Source: Arthrobacter sp. GMC3 (GTDB lineage Bacteria; Actinomycetota; Actinomycetes; Actinomycetales; Micrococcaceae). From it: a stretch of DNA of 64,000 nucleotides. Every line of letters begins with the position of its first letter. The first letter of the stretch is position 1. Below are positions 1 through 8,375 of this stretch, piece by piece. The stretch covers positions 186,001 to 250,000 of the forward strand of contig NZ_PJIO01000008.1 in NCBI RefSeq assembly GCF_002929305.1, written 5' to 3'. Made by a program: the position numbers and the translations under genes. The notes below the pieces were generated by a model that did not search any database, had not been told where the DNA came from, and worked only from the letters and a program-made list of their open reading frames with translations.

Positions 1-1
1 C

Positions 2-874
2 TACCCGCTGGGAGTGGTGTGGGTGCTGCGCCAGATGGGTGTCACCATCGGCGGCTTTGATATGTTCTTGCACTCCACAGTGCCGTCGGGTGCCGGCCTG
101 TCCTCCTCGGCAGCCATCGAGTGTGCCGTGGCCACGGCGTTCAACGAGTTGGCATCTGCAGGCTTGAGCGCCAATGAATTGGTGCTGGTGGGCCAGCGGG
201 CGGAGAACGAGGTGGTAGGCGCTCCCACAGGCATTTTGGACCAGTCGGCGTCGTTGCTGTCTACCGATGGTCACGCCGTCTTCCTGGATTGCCGCACGCA
301 GGCATCGCAGCTGGTGCCGCTGGACCTGGCTGCCGCGGGGCTGCTGATCCTGGTGGTTGACACGAAGGTCACGCACGCCCACGCAACGGGTGGCTATGCT
401 GCCCGGCGCGCGTCCTGTGAACTCGGCGCGGAAGTACTTGGCGTGGCGGCCTTGCGCGATGTTACCGCCGCCGATCTGGGTGAAGCCGCCGGCCTGCTGG
501 ATCCGGAAACCTTCCGCCGGGTGCGCCACATTGTCACCGAAAACCAGCGAGTCCTAGACACGGTGGCCGTGCTGGACGACGCCGGACCGGGCTCCATTGG
601 CGGTCTTCTCACCGCCAGCCATGCCTCCATGCGCGACGACTTTGAAATCTCCTGCCCGGAGCTTGACCTGGCCGTGGACACCGCGCTGGCCAACGATGCC
701 CTGGGCGCACGCATGACAGGTGGAGGCTTTGGCGGCTCCGCCATCGCCCTGATCCCCGCCACAAGCGAGGCCGCACTCCGCACAGCTGTTCTGGCCGCCT
801 TTGCCGACGCCGGATTCGGCACACCTGACATCTTTGCCGTCTCCCCCGCACCCGGAGCTCGCCGGATCGCCTAA
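2..874 (+). CDS. galK: Galactokinase, C-terminal part (5' end outside window)
   Basis: This is a GHMP-family kinase that phosphorylates galactose with ATP to galactose-1-phosphate, the first committed step of the Leloir pathway, in the cytoplasm. The frame is open from the window edge, so the N-terminal galactokinase signature is missing. Two family motifs are visible: the phosphate-binding PSGAGLSSSAA near visible residue 28, and the third GHMP motif TGGGFGGSA near residue 240. GAPTGILDQ in between is also typical of GalK. The gene ends in TAA and is followed by a strong hairpin shared with the convergent TerC gene. Family assignment is firm. Galactose as the substrate is inferred from the overall match. 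Confidence 0.93.
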   Translation, partial: YPLGVVWVLRQMGVTIGGFDMFLHSTVPSGAGLSSSAAIECAVATAFNELASAGLSANELVLVGQRAENEVVGAPTGILDQSASLLSTDGHAVFLDCRTQASQLVPLDLAAAGLLILVVDTKVTHAHATGGYAARRASCELGAEVLGVAALRDVTAADLGEAAGLLDPETFRRVRHIVTENQRVLDTVAVLDDAGPGSIGGLLTASHASMRDDFEISCPELDLAVDTALANDALGARMTGGGFGGSAIALIPATSEAALRTAVLAAFADAGFGTPDIFAVSPAPGARRIA

Positions 875-887
875 GCCTGGAACGGCA

Positions 888-937
888 AAGGGCCCCGGCG
901 GGTTCGACCATTAGTGGTCGAACCCGCCGGGGCCCTT
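888..937. terminator. Bidirectional hairpin between galK and the TerC gene
   Basis: A perfect 23-bp inverted repeat (888-910 with 915-937) surrounds the loop TTAG. The arms begin AAGGGCC and end GGCCCTT, giving short A and T tracts on either side. It lies 13 bases after the galK stop, so it can terminate galK and also the converging leftward transcript. Confidence 0.85.
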
Positions 938-958
938 CTGCTGCTGCATGCGAACTGC

Positions 959-1025
959 TGGGCCCAGACGCCCGAGGGACCCAACTCTGGCTCGCTTGCG
1001 AGCCAAAGTTGGGCGGGCGTGGGGA
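959..1025 (-). repeat. Stop-codon-abutting hairpin element, copy A
   Basis: Read on the minus strand, the element starts one base after the TerC stop codon with CCCCA and ends with TGGGCCCA. The outer stem is CCCA/TGGG, then a 2-base bulge, then CGCCC/GGGCG. An inner helix closes over GCTCGCAAGCGAGCC. It belongs to the family also found at 4160, 8451, 25215, 60324 and 63758. It has no U tract, so it is not a standard intrinsic terminator. Confidence 0.75.
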
Positions 1026-2213
1026 CTACTTGTTCAGGTAGTCCTTGTGCTGCTGGTGAGCCTGTTCAATCTGCTCCAGGATCTCCTCGGAGTCCTTGTG
1101 CTTATCGCGGTACTTCGGTTCCATGGACTCGATGGTCTTTCCCTCAACCATGAGCATGCCGTAGACGCGCTCGCGCTCGGCCGGATCCGCAGTGTATTCC
1201 AGATCCATGTAGCTTTCGGCATGGCGGCGGGCGTTGTTCAGAACCGTCTGGGCCTTGCCCGACTTGCTCACGAGTGAGGCAACCACGGTGATCACCAGGA
1301 CGCCGATGATCACGGTCAAGGAGAGCCCTGTGGTGATCTCAAAGACGTTCACGTGCTGGCCGCCGTTGATGAACGGCAAGTTGTTCTCATGCAGTGCGTG
1401 CAGGACCAGCTTGACACCGATGAACGCCAGGATCGCAGCCAAACCGTAGGAGAGGTAGATCAAACGGTCTAGCAGGCCATCAAGGAGGAAGTAGAGCTGA
1501 CGCAGACCCATCAAGGAGAACGCGGTGGCCGTGAAGACGATGAACACGTTCTGGGTCAGGCCAAAGATGGCCGGGATCGAGTCCAGCGCGAAGAGCAGGT
1601 CGGTGCCGCCAATGGCGACCATGACCAGCAGCATCGGGGTGAGGACCTTCTTGCCATCGATCTTGGTGACCAGCTTGTCGCCGTCGTAGTGCTCAGAGGT
1701 GTTGAAGAAGCGCTTGGCGAGCTTGATGATGAAGTTGTCAGCGTCGTCGCCGTCGCTGTCTTCTTCCTTGAGCAGGTTACCTGCGGTGATCAGCAAGATG
1801 ATGCCGAAGATGTAGAACATCCAGGACCAGGTGTTGATCAGTGCCGCGCCGGCGAAGATGAAGGCGGTGCGGGCGATCAGTGCGAAGACGATGCCGAACA
1901 GCAGCACTTTTTGCTGGTCTTCGCGGGGCACCTTGAAGCTGGCCATGATGACTAGGAAGACGAAGAGGTTGTCAACGCTCAGCGCCTTTTCGGTTATGTA
2001 ACCGGCAAAGTACTCCCCGCCCATGGTGGACCCGCCGAAGATGAATACGGCGATTCCGAAGACGACTGCCAGGCCCACATAGATGGAGGACCAGATGGCG
2101 GCCTCACGCAGGGTGGGGATGTGCGCCTTGCGGATGTGGAAGAAGTAGTCAAAGGCCAGCAGGCCCAAGATGATGACAATGGTAATGCCCCAGATAAGAG
2201 GGGAAACGTTCAT
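1026..2213 (-). CDS. TerC/Alx family integral membrane protein
   Basis: This is a polytopic membrane protein of the TerC family, whose members are linked to tellurite resistance and, in characterised cases, to metal ion (Mn2+) export. At 395 aa it has about nine hydrophobic segments. The two family motifs carrying acidic residues in membrane helices are present: ALSVDNLFVF near residue 82 and GGTDLLFALDSIPAIFG near residue 205. A charged loop rich in Asp/Glu lies near residues 150-160. The last ~65 residues form a hydrophilic tail with many Glu and Lys, longer than in short TerC proteins. It is transcribed leftward after the BI-1 gene, with a small hairpin between them. I see no recognisable Mn2+ riboswitch upstream. 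The exact substrate is unknown. Confidence 0.9.
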   Translation of the reverse strand: MNVSPLIWGITIVIILGLLAFDYFFHIRKAHIPTLREAAIWSSIYVGLAVVFGIAVFIFGGSTMGGEYFAGYITEKALSVDNLFVFLVIMASFKVPREDQQKVLLFGIVFALIARTAFIFAGAALINTWSWMFYIFGIILLITAGNLLKEEDSDGDDADNFIIKLAKRFFNTSEHYDGDKLVTKIDGKKVLTPMLLVMVAIGGTDLLFALDSIPAIFGLTQNVFIVFTATAFSLMGLRQLYFLLDGLLDRLIYLSYGLAAILAFIGVKLVLHALHENNLPFINGGQHVNVFEITTGLSLTVIIGVLVITVVASLVSKSGKAQTVLNNARRHAESYMDLEYTADPAERERVYGMLMVEGKTIESMEPKYRDKHKDSEEILEQIEQAHQQHKDYLNK

Positions 2214-2276
2214 TGGGTTCTTTCGCTAATGGCAGGGTGACTGATTCTGCCTGTATTTACGGTAATTGGGAAGAAA

Positions 2277-2301
2277 GCCCGGCCTGTAAGACAGGTCGGG
2301 C
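2277..2301 (-). terminator. Hairpin between the BI-1 and TerC genes
   Basis: On the minus strand GCCCGACCTGT and ACAGGCCGGGC pair around a short loop and are followed by TTTCTTCCC. It lies 29 bases past the BI-1 stop and about 60 bases before the TerC start. It probably ends the BI-1 transcript, perhaps incompletely because the T run is short. Confidence 0.55.
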
Positions 2302-2329
2302 GATCCGGATGTTAATTCTGAGCGGGGCT

Positions 2330-3175
2330 TTAGTTGTTTCCGCGCAGGATGGCCAGCAGGCGCAGGATCTCCACGTACAGCCATACCAGGGTCACCGTCA
2401 GGCCAAATGCGGCCGTCCAGGAGTACTTGGCGGGCAGCCCGTTCTGGACACCCTTTTCAATGGAGGTGAAGTCAACGATCAGCGAGAACGCGGCCAAGCC
2501 GATGGCCAGCAGGCCAATAACCACACCGAAGGGGATGTTGGTGCCGGGGATGTCCATGCCATTGATTCCCCAGGGGGTGCTGGTGACATTGAAGATCACC
2601 AAGGCGAAGTTGATCAGCGAGAACAGTGCGTAACCGGCCAGCGCAATGATGAAGAAACGTGTCATCTTGGGTGTGGCACGAACCTTGGCGTTGCGGAAAA
2701 GCACCAGCGTCACCAGGAACACGCTCAGTGTGCCCAGCACCGCCTGCACCACGATGCCCGGGTAGACGCCTTCCAGCATGCCCGAGAGGCCGCCCAGGAA
2801 CATGCCCTCAAACAAGGCGTAGCAAAGGATTAGGGCCGGGGAAGGCTGCTTCTTGAACGAGTTCACCAAGCCCAGGACAAGGCCCACAATCATGCCCGGG
2901 AACAACAGCACTGGAATGAACCAGCCAAGGGCTGCACCAACAAGAACCAGCGACAGTGTGAAGACAGTCTTCATGATGACGTCGTCGTAGGTCAGACGCC
3001 CAGTTTGCGCGCCATTGGCCGAGGGCTTGTTGTACAGGTCCTGCAACTGCTGGGCAGAAAGCTGCGCTGCGCCAGGCATGGTGTCGGTGCCGGCGGGGGC
3101 GTAGCCGCGCTGTGAAGCGGGCACTTCCTTGAAGTTCTTGTTGTTGGCAAAGACCGGGTTTCCACCAAGTGCCAT
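2330..3175 (-). CDS. Bax inhibitor-1 / YccA family membrane protein
   Basis: A 281-aa protein with a hydrophilic N-terminus of about 75 residues and seven closely spaced hydrophobic segments, matching the actinobacterial Bax inhibitor-1 like (YccA/TMBIM) family. Related proteins act as pH-sensitive Ca2+ leak channels or as modulators of membrane proteases. The role in this lineage is not established. The ATG at 3175 is preceded by GGAGGA at good spacing, which supports the start. The C-terminus ends WLYVEILRLLAILRGNN, a usual ending for the family. It appears monocistronic, with a hairpin directly downstream. Confidence 0.88.
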   Translation of the reverse strand: MALGGNPVFANNKNFKEVPASQRGYAPAGTDTMPGAAQLSAQQLQDLYNKPSANGAQTGRLTYDDVIMKTVFTLSLVLVGAALGWFIPVLLFPGMIVGLVLGLVNSFKKQPSPALILCYALFEGMFLGGLSGMLEGVYPGIVVQAVLGTLSVFLVTLVLFRNAKVRATPKMTRFFIIALAGYALFSLINFALVIFNVTSTPWGINGMDIPGTNIPFGVVIGLLAIGLAAFSLIVDFTSIEKGVQNGLPAKYSWTAAFGLTVTLVWLYVEILRLLAILRGNN

Positions 3176-3341
3176 TGTGCTGATTCCTCCAGATTGGGGG
3201 TAAATAGTAGTACTACCTTACCAAGTCAGACGCTCGGGACACCGATTTTGTTCCCTCGAGCCATCATTGTCAGGGCATTACCAGCTAATGTTCACCTATT
3301 GTTCGTCTAACCAACCGTGCAGGCACATGAAACGCTGACAA

Positions 3342-3364
3342 AATTCCCACCAGAATTCCCACCA
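3342..3364. repeat. Direct repeat 3' of the tRNA-Leu gene
   Basis: AATTCCCACCA occurs twice at a 12-bp period, about 60 bases beyond the 3' end of the tRNA gene. Short repeats next to a tRNA 3' end can be remnants or arm sites of an integrative element, but no integrase gene is present here. The rest of 3176-3422 shows no gene or clear promoter. Confidence 0.4.
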
Positions 3365-3422
3365 AAATGACAATTGCCGCACCCCAGGAATCCCTCGATG
3401 GGTCTCTGGGCTGCGGCAATAC

Positions 3423-3498
3423 TGGTACCCCAGGTCGGACTCGAACCGACACTGAACAGATTTTAAGTCTGGTGCCTCTGCCATTGGGCTACTGGGGC
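3423..3498 (-). tRNA. tRNA-Leu (anticodon UAA), short variable arm
   Basis: The minus strand folds into a full cloverleaf with encoded CCA. The acceptor is GCCCCAG/CTGGGGT with a G-U pair at 1-72 and discriminator A. The D stem is GCC/GGC. The anticodon arm is CCAGA-CTTAAAA-TCTGT with anticodon TAA and a C/U mismatch at 27-43. The T arm is GTCGG-TTCGAGT-CCGAC. The variable region is only five bases (TCAGT), whereas bacterial tRNA-Leu normally has a long variable arm. The decoding assignment follows from the anticodon alone. In a high-GC genome UUA codons are rare, so this would be a minor tRNA. Confidence 0.88.
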
Positions 3499-3557
3499 GC
3501 GGGCGTTGGACCCGGTTTTGTTAACACTACTGGAATTAGTGCCCGGTCCGAAAACCA

Positions 3558-4058
3558 TCACAAGTTGTTAAAAGGTTCCGCATATTTGAAATGTCCGCGG
3601 ATGCCGGAATGAAATCCCGCCAGTGGCAGCGCCATGAAATACGAGCCCCAGGACGGGTCCGGGGAAAAGATCCCCAGGGAATCGGCCGGCAAGAAGCCAA
3701 ACCGCGGGTAATATTCTGTGCTCCCCAACAAGGCAATGACGGGCTCACCCAGGCCATTCGCGGCGTCAATGCTGGCCTGCATCAGGGCCGAACCCACACC
3801 CTGCTTTTGGTAGGCGGGCAGCACTCCGATGGGACCGAGCCCCAGCGCAGGCACCTCCCCCACCCAGCCGCGAGTGCTGATCACATACCCCAAAATCTCC
3901 CCGCCATCGGATTCGGCGACAAGGGACAATTCAGGGATGTACTCACGGGAGGCGAACAGTTCCCGCAGTAGTCGGGCCTCCACCGGCTCCGGGAACACCG
4001 CCTCAATCAGGGCAACGATCTCCGGCCTGTCGGCGGCATGTTCGCGGCGAATGATCAT
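3558..4058 (-). CDS. GNAT family N-acetyltransferase
   Basis: A 166-aa single-domain GCN5-related acetyltransferase that would transfer acetyl from acetyl-CoA to an unknown amine. The acetyl-CoA binding signature is visible as LGPIGVLPAYQKQGVGSALM around residues 73-93, after the beta-strand LSLVAE and GYVISTRGWVG. The later YYPRFGF segment is typical of YhbS-like members. The start ATG at 4058 lacks a clear ribosome binding site. It lies between the tRNA gene and the ndh terminator and looks like a single gene. Confidence 0.85.
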   Translation of the reverse strand: MIIRREHAADRPEIVALIEAVFPEPVEARLLRELFASREYIPELSLVAESDGGEILGYVISTRGWVGEVPALGLGPIGVLPAYQKQGVGSALMQASIDAANGLGEPVIALLGSTEYYPRFGFLPADSLGIFSPDPSWGSYFMALPLAGFHSGIRGHFKYAEPFNNL

Positions 4059-4159
4059 CGCAACAGTCTATTCCCCCAGCTCCGGGGGCATAACCGTCAC
4101 TTCTGCGCTTAACTGCCGTTGTGCAACAACAGGTAAGCGGAGAAGCAACTGGCACGGCA

Positions 4160-4218
4160 TGGGCTCACAGCCGCGAGGGACCCGCTGCGAGCTTGCGAGC
4201 AGTGGGAGCGGCTGGGGA
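4160..4218 (-). repeat. Hairpin element, copy B (diverged)
   Basis: Read on the minus strand it runs from CCCCA through GCCGC to GCGGC, a TG bulge and TGAGCCCA, so the variable stem is GCCGC/GCGGC. The inner loop shares GCTCGCAAGC-type sequence with copies A and D2. Unlike most copies it does not touch a stop codon: it follows the ndh terminator, whose 3' arm abuts it. Confidence 0.6.
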
Positions 4219-4259
4219 ACGACGGCGACCCTCCCACAGGTGGGGAGGGTCGCCGTCGT
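4219..4259 (-). terminator. Terminator of ndh
   Basis: A perfect 17-bp stem (4219-4235 with 4243-4259, arms ACGACGGCGACCCTCCC and complement) with a 7-base loop lies 20 bases after the ndh stop codon. There is little T run, so it is a stem-strong, tail-poor terminator typical of high-GC actinobacteria. Confidence 0.75.
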
Positions 4260-4279
4260 TCATTGCTAGGAAGCGCTAA

Positions 4280-5734
4280 CTACTTGGAGGTAGTGGCTTC
4301 TTCCTTTGCTTCAGCTTTCGCTTCCTTCGGCGCTTCAGCGGCCGGAGCCTCGGCTGGCTTGGCAGCAGGCTTCGGTGCCGGGGTGGCCGCGGTGACGAAC
4401 GCGCGGCGCGGGTTGTCCAAGAATTCCAGCTGGGCCAGGTCGCGGCCCGTGAACATGGCAACGAACCAGTCCATGATCACGCGGAACTTGCGCTCGAACG
4501 TCGGCATGGCCAGGCCGTGGTAGCCGCGGTGGGCCAACCAGGCCGGGGCGCCCTTGAGCTGGATGCCCATGATCTTGGCAACACCCTTCCACTCGCCGAA
4601 GCCGGCAACAGCACCAAGGTTCTTGTGCTTGTAACCCTTCATCGGCTTGTTGAAACGGCTGGCCCACAGGTTCTTTGCAAGGCGCTTGGCCTGGCGCAGG
4701 GCGTGCTGGGCGTTCGGGACGCAGGTACCGTCGGGCAGGCCGCCGGTGACATCCGGAACAGCAGCAACGTCGCCGGCAGCCCAGGCGTTCGGGATGACAC
4801 CGAATTCGCCGGTGATCTGCAGGTTTACGTTGACGGAGACGCGTCCGCGGGGCTCAATCGGGAAGTCCGTGGAGCGAACCATGGGGTTGGCCATGACGCC
4901 GGCGGTCCAGATGAGGGTGTCGGCGTCGAACTGCTGGGCAACGCTCTTGTCCGGCAGGTTGATGAGCTTGAGGTTGTGGTCCTCGGCGTTGTCCAGCGAG
5001 GTGTTCAGGAGAACCTCGATGCCGCGGCTGCGAAGGTGCTCCACAACCCAAAGTGCCTGCTTCTCGGTGACCTCGGGCATGATGCGGCCCATGGCCTCGA
5101 CCAGCACGAAGCGCAGTTCTGACTGCTCCACGCGGTTGTTGAGCTTGACGGCGGCGCGGGCCATGTCCTCGAGCTCTGCGATGGTCTCGATGCCGGCGAA
5201 GCCGCCACCGACTACGACGAACGTTAGGTGACGCTTGCGCGTTTCGGCGTCGGTCTCGGTGGAGGCCTGCTCGATGAGGGACAGAACCTGGTTGCGCAGG
5301 GCAACGGCTTCCTCAATGGTCTTCAGGCCGATGCCCGATTCTGCCAGCCCCTTGATCGGGAAGGTGCGCGTGACGGCACCGGCGGCCACGACGACGTCGT
5401 GGTAGGGGATCTCGAACGGCGCGCCGCCGTCGGCCGGAGCGATGACGGCCGTGCGGTTCTCGTGGTCAATGTTGGTGACGGAGCCCTGGATCAGCTCGGT
5501 TTCCTTCAGGTGCTTGCGGTGCGAGACCACAGCGTGACGTGCCTCGATGTTGCCACCGGCCACCTCGGGCAGGAACGGCTGGTACGTCATGTAGGGCAGT
5601 GGATCAACGAGGGTGACGATGCCACCGGAATTCGCGATCTTCTTCTGCAAGTTGAAAGCCGTGTAGAGGCCAACGTAGCCGCCGCCGACTACAAGGACGC
5701 GCGGGCGTGCTGAGAATGTGGGTGAAATTGCCAT
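4280..5734 (-). CDS. ndh: Type II NADH dehydrogenase (NDH-2)
   Basis: A non-proton-pumping NADH:quinone oxidoreductase that feeds electrons from NADH into the quinone pool at the inner face of the membrane. At 484 aa it has an FAD-binding Rossmann motif VVGGGYVGLYTA near residue 15 and the NADH-binding motif VVVGGGFAGIE near residue 170, then the family signatures LIWTAGVMANP and AAGDVAAVPD that bind the cofactor. A C-terminal hydrophobic/amphipathic part follows. The last ~40 residues are an Ala/Pro/Lys/Glu-rich low-complexity tail not needed for catalysis. It is a single leftward gene with its own terminator. Confidence 0.93.
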   Translation of the reverse strand: MAISPTFSARPRVLVVGGGYVGLYTAFNLQKKIANSGGIVTLVDPLPYMTYQPFLPEVAGGNIEARHAVVSHRKHLKETELIQGSVTNIDHENRTAVIAPADGGAPFEIPYHDVVVAAGAVTRTFPIKGLAESGIGLKTIEEAVALRNQVLSLIEQASTETDAETRKRHLTFVVVGGGFAGIETIAELEDMARAAVKLNNRVEQSELRFVLVEAMGRIMPEVTEKQALWVVEHLRSRGIEVLLNTSLDNAEDHNLKLINLPDKSVAQQFDADTLIWTAGVMANPMVRSTDFPIEPRGRVSVNVNLQITGEFGVIPNAWAAGDVAAVPDVTGGLPDGTCVPNAQHALRQAKRLAKNLWASRFNKPMKGYKHKNLGAVAGFGEWKGVAKIMGIQLKGAPAWLAHRGYHGLAMPTFERKFRVIMDWFVAMFTGRDLAQLEFLDNPRRAFVTAATPAPKPAAKPAEAPAAEAPKEAKAEAKEEATTSK

Positions 5735-5837
5735 GTTTCTATGGTACAGCCGTTTGTGAAAACATTCACTAACAGGTTACGAGTGCAGCGTAACGCAATC
5801 GGCACCGACCGGGAGCAGCCCAAAAAGACGCAGCGCT

Positions 5838-7316
5838 CTAATGCTTGTGACCGACCTTCTCGGGCCCGTTCACCTGGGGCTTTACCGGGCCGACGGCGTC
5901 AGGGCCGCCCGCCTCAGGGCCGACGACGTCGTCCGTCTCGCCAGCTTCGCCCGTGCCCGGGACACCCGTACCCTCGGTACCGGCCGCCAGGAGGCGCCGT
6001 CTGACCAGCACCAAGTGCGTGGCGCCACCCGCCGCGATCAGCACTATCAGGCCCAGGAATCCCAGCGAGATCAGGGCTGGGGTGTTGCTGGTGAGTTTTG
6101 CCGCGGGCAGGGGCACCGGCACCGCAGCGTCGACGAGGGTCGGCTTCGCTTGAGGTGCCGTGGATGTGGGGGTTCCGGCCGGCGGCGCTTCGCTTGCCTG
6201 ACCGCGGCGGTGCACGTGAATCCAGTCGGCAATACTGCCAAGCGGGTTTGCTTCCACGACGGGAACGTCGGCCTTCAGGGCAGCCTCGGCGTCCAAGACC
6301 CCGTATCCGTACAACGCGTTGGGCACGCCGTCGCCCTTGGGCTTGGCGGTTGAGATGATGCGGTTGATGACCTGCGCCGCCGACATCTGCGGGTACTTGG
6401 ACCTGATCAGTGCCGCCACGCCGGAGACTATGGGCGCGGCACCGCTGGTTCCGCTCCATCGGGCATAGCCGCCGCCCGGCAATCCTCCGGCCAGGTCTTC
6501 GGCAGGGGCACTGACACCAATGCTGATGCCCTGCGATGAGGAATCGACACTGGCGTTGCCGTCCTTGTCCAGGCCGCCCACGGCCAGCACGCCGGGAATG
6601 GTGGCCGGCGCGCCAACTTGTTCGCTCCCGGATTTGCGGTTCCCTGCCGCGGCAACAATGACCACGTCCTTGGCCTCGGCATAGGCAAAGGCGTCATCCC
6701 AACTCTGTGGCCACGCGGTGGAGGTGCTACCCAAGGACATGTTGATGACTTTTGCGCCATTGTCCACAGCCCATCGCACCGCTGCCGGGATTTGGTCATC
6801 AATGTTCTTGCCGGACGGGTTTTCGCTTCCGAGCCAGACGGACGCACTAAGAATTTCAGCTTTCGGTGCCACGCCAATGACGCCGTCGGGACCTGCCCCA
6901 ACAGCGGGCGTTCCGGGCTTGGCCGAGGCTGTGGAGGAGGAATCGGAGTGGCCGCGGCCTGCGAGCATGGTTGCCACGAGCGTACCGTGCTCGGGTTCCG
7001 CACCCACGCCCTTGGTGCCTTTGGCGTCTCCGGAGCCAGACATGTCGACTCCGCCCACCACGGCACCCTTGAGGTCAATGTGGCTGGCGTCGATGCCGCT
7101 GTCAATGACGGCAACCTTGACCCCTTCACCCTGTGAAACTTCCCAGGCCTTGGTGATCCCGGATTGCTCCAGCCAGTACTCCCGGTTACGGATGTCGTCG
7201 GCAGAGGCCGCCGGCACTCCCACCAAGGCCATGGACCCGGCCAGAGTCAGGGTCAGTGCGGTCGCGACAATGCTGCGCAACCGTGTCCGGTGTTGTGGCC
7301 GTGGCGCTAAGGCCAT
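5838..7316 (-). CDS. Mycosin-like S8 (subtilisin) serine protease, membrane anchored
   Basis: A 492-aa secreted subtilase. Residues 1-41 form a signal peptide ending near ASADD. The catalytic triad is visible: Asp in VAVIDSGID (~residue 71), His in EHGTLVATMLAGRG (~residue 110) and Ser in SGTSGAAPIVSGVAAL (~residue 291). A proline/threonine-rich linker leads to one transmembrane helix (ALISLGFLGLIVLIAAGG, ~residues 412-430) and a short cytoplasmic tail rich in Gly and Glu. This layout matches the mycosin (MycP) type of actinobacterial type VII secretion loci. No eccB/C/D/E or WXG100 genes are nearby, so a T7SS role is not supported here. The gene follows ppx by 31 bases and probably shares its transcript. 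Confidence 0.88.
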   Translation of the reverse strand: MALAPRPQHRTRLRSIVATALTLTLAGSMALVGVPAASADDIRNREYWLEQSGITKAWEVSQGEGVKVAVIDSGIDASHIDLKGAVVGGVDMSGSGDAKGTKGVGAEPEHGTLVATMLAGRGHSDSSSTASAKPGTPAVGAGPDGVIGVAPKAEILSASVWLGSENPSGKNIDDQIPAAVRWAVDNGAKVINMSLGSTSTAWPQSWDDAFAYAEAKDVVIVAAAGNRKSGSEQVGAPATIPGVLAVGGLDKDGNASVDSSSQGISIGVSAPAEDLAGGLPGGGYARWSGTSGAAPIVSGVAALIRSKYPQMSAAQVINRIISTAKPKGDGVPNALYGYGVLDAEAALKADVPVVEANPLGSIADWIHVHRRGQASEAPPAGTPTSTAPQAKPTLVDAAVPVPLPAAKLTSNTPALISLGFLGLIVLIAAGGATHLVLVRRRLLAAGTEGTGVPGTGEAGETDDVVGPEAGGPDAVGPVKPQVNGPEKVGHKH

Positions 7317-7347
7317 GAATGCTCGTTTCCGTCGAGGGCGGTGAGGC

Positions 7348-8307
7348 TCAGGAGAGTCCCCCGGCCGCGCCTAGGGCGATTCCATCCAGAATATCGTGTT
7401 CGCTGGCAGTTGCCGATTCGACGCGTCCCTGTGTGAGCTGGGCAATCCTGCGCAGCACCGTGCGCCAGATGAGCGAGCCGGCACCAATCACGTCAACTCG
7501 TCCGGGGTGCATGAAGCCCAGGCTGGCCCGCTGGGCGCGGCTCATGCCCAGCAATTCGCCAGCCGCCTGCTCCATGTGCGCCAGTGGTACGACGGCGGCA
7601 TGAATCGCCTCACGCTCATAGCTCGCCAGTCCGAGGGCCTGGGCGGTGATAGTGGTGACTGTGCCTGCCACACCCACCACCCGGGTCACCTCCGCCAAGG
7701 GGACCTCGGCCAGGACGTCCACCAGCTTCGCCTCCACGGCCGCCTCGGCCGCAGCGATTTCTTCGGCCGTGGGCGGGTCGCTGAGCAAGTACCGTTCAGT
7801 GAATCTGACACAGCCCATGTCGGTGCTGATGGCGGCTTTGACGCCGTCGGAATCTCCCACAACAAATTCTGTGCTGCCGCCGCCCAGGTCGATCACCAGG
7901 ACGAGTTCACCAGCCAGGGTGGGCAGCACACTGGCAGCACCGGCAAAGGAAAGCCCGGCTTCCTCGGCGCCGGAGACAACCTCCGGCTCTACGCCCAGGC
8001 GCGCCTTGATGCCCTCAACAAACACGGCGCGATTACCGGCGTCGCGCGTAGCACTGGTGGCGACAAACCGGATGCGCTCAACATTGTGCTCACGGATCAG
8101 CGAGGCATAGTCTTCGGTCGCCGCAAAGGTCCGTTCGAGTGCCTCGGTGGCCAGCATTCCCGTCGCGTCAACCCCCTGCCCCAACCGCACCACACGCATT
8201 TCGCGGTGGACGTCAGTGAGCGTGGCCGTGCCACCGCCGGATGTGGTGACGTCGGCAATGAGCAGGCGGATGGAATTGGTCCCGCAATCAATGGCGGCAA
8301 CGCGCAT
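7348..8307 (-). CDS. ppx: Ppx/GppA exopolyphosphatase family protein
   Basis: A phosphatase of the ASKHA fold acting on polyphosphate or pppGpp. At 319 aa it is the short actinobacterial form without the C-terminal HD-like domain. The first phosphate-binding motif AAIDCGTNSIRLLIAD (residues 4-19) and the second LVLVIDLGGGSTEFVVG (~residues 135-150) are present, followed by the adenosine-like motif GVAGTVTTITA (~residue 216). The start ATG has AGGA seven bases upstream. The eno-ftsB-DUF501-ppx order is conserved in Actinobacteria. It lies downstream of a tandem copy of the hairpin element that follows DUF501. Whether it prefers polyP or pppGpp cannot be told from the sequence. Confidence 0.9.
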   Translation of the reverse strand: MRVAAIDCGTNSIRLLIADVTTSGGGTATLTDVHREMRVVRLGQGVDATGMLATEALERTFAATEDYASLIREHNVERIRFVATSATRDAGNRAVFVEGIKARLGVEPEVVSGAEEAGLSFAGAASVLPTLAGELVLVIDLGGGSTEFVVGDSDGVKAAISTDMGCVRFTERYLLSDPPTAEEIAAAEAAVEAKLVDVLAEVPLAEVTRVVGVAGTVTTITAQALGLASYEREAIHAAVVPLAHMEQAAGELLGMSRAQRASLGFMHPGRVDVIGAGSLIWRTVLRRIAQLTQGRVESATASEHDILDGIALGAAGGLS

Positions 8308-8375
8308 GGAATGATCCTTGTCTGTGGCAGTGGGAGGGTGGACGCCCTGCTGGGAACCCCGGGCCGGCGATTGGG

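Noticed and set aside
2214..2329. Possible Mn2+ (yybP-ykoY) riboswitch before the TerC gene
   Set aside because: The 115-bp gap holds only a simple hairpin; the conserved paired loops of the riboswitch are not visible.
3296..3484. 62-residue open frame overlapping the tRNA-Leu gene
   Set aside because: It runs through the tRNA and the direct repeats and has no coding signal.
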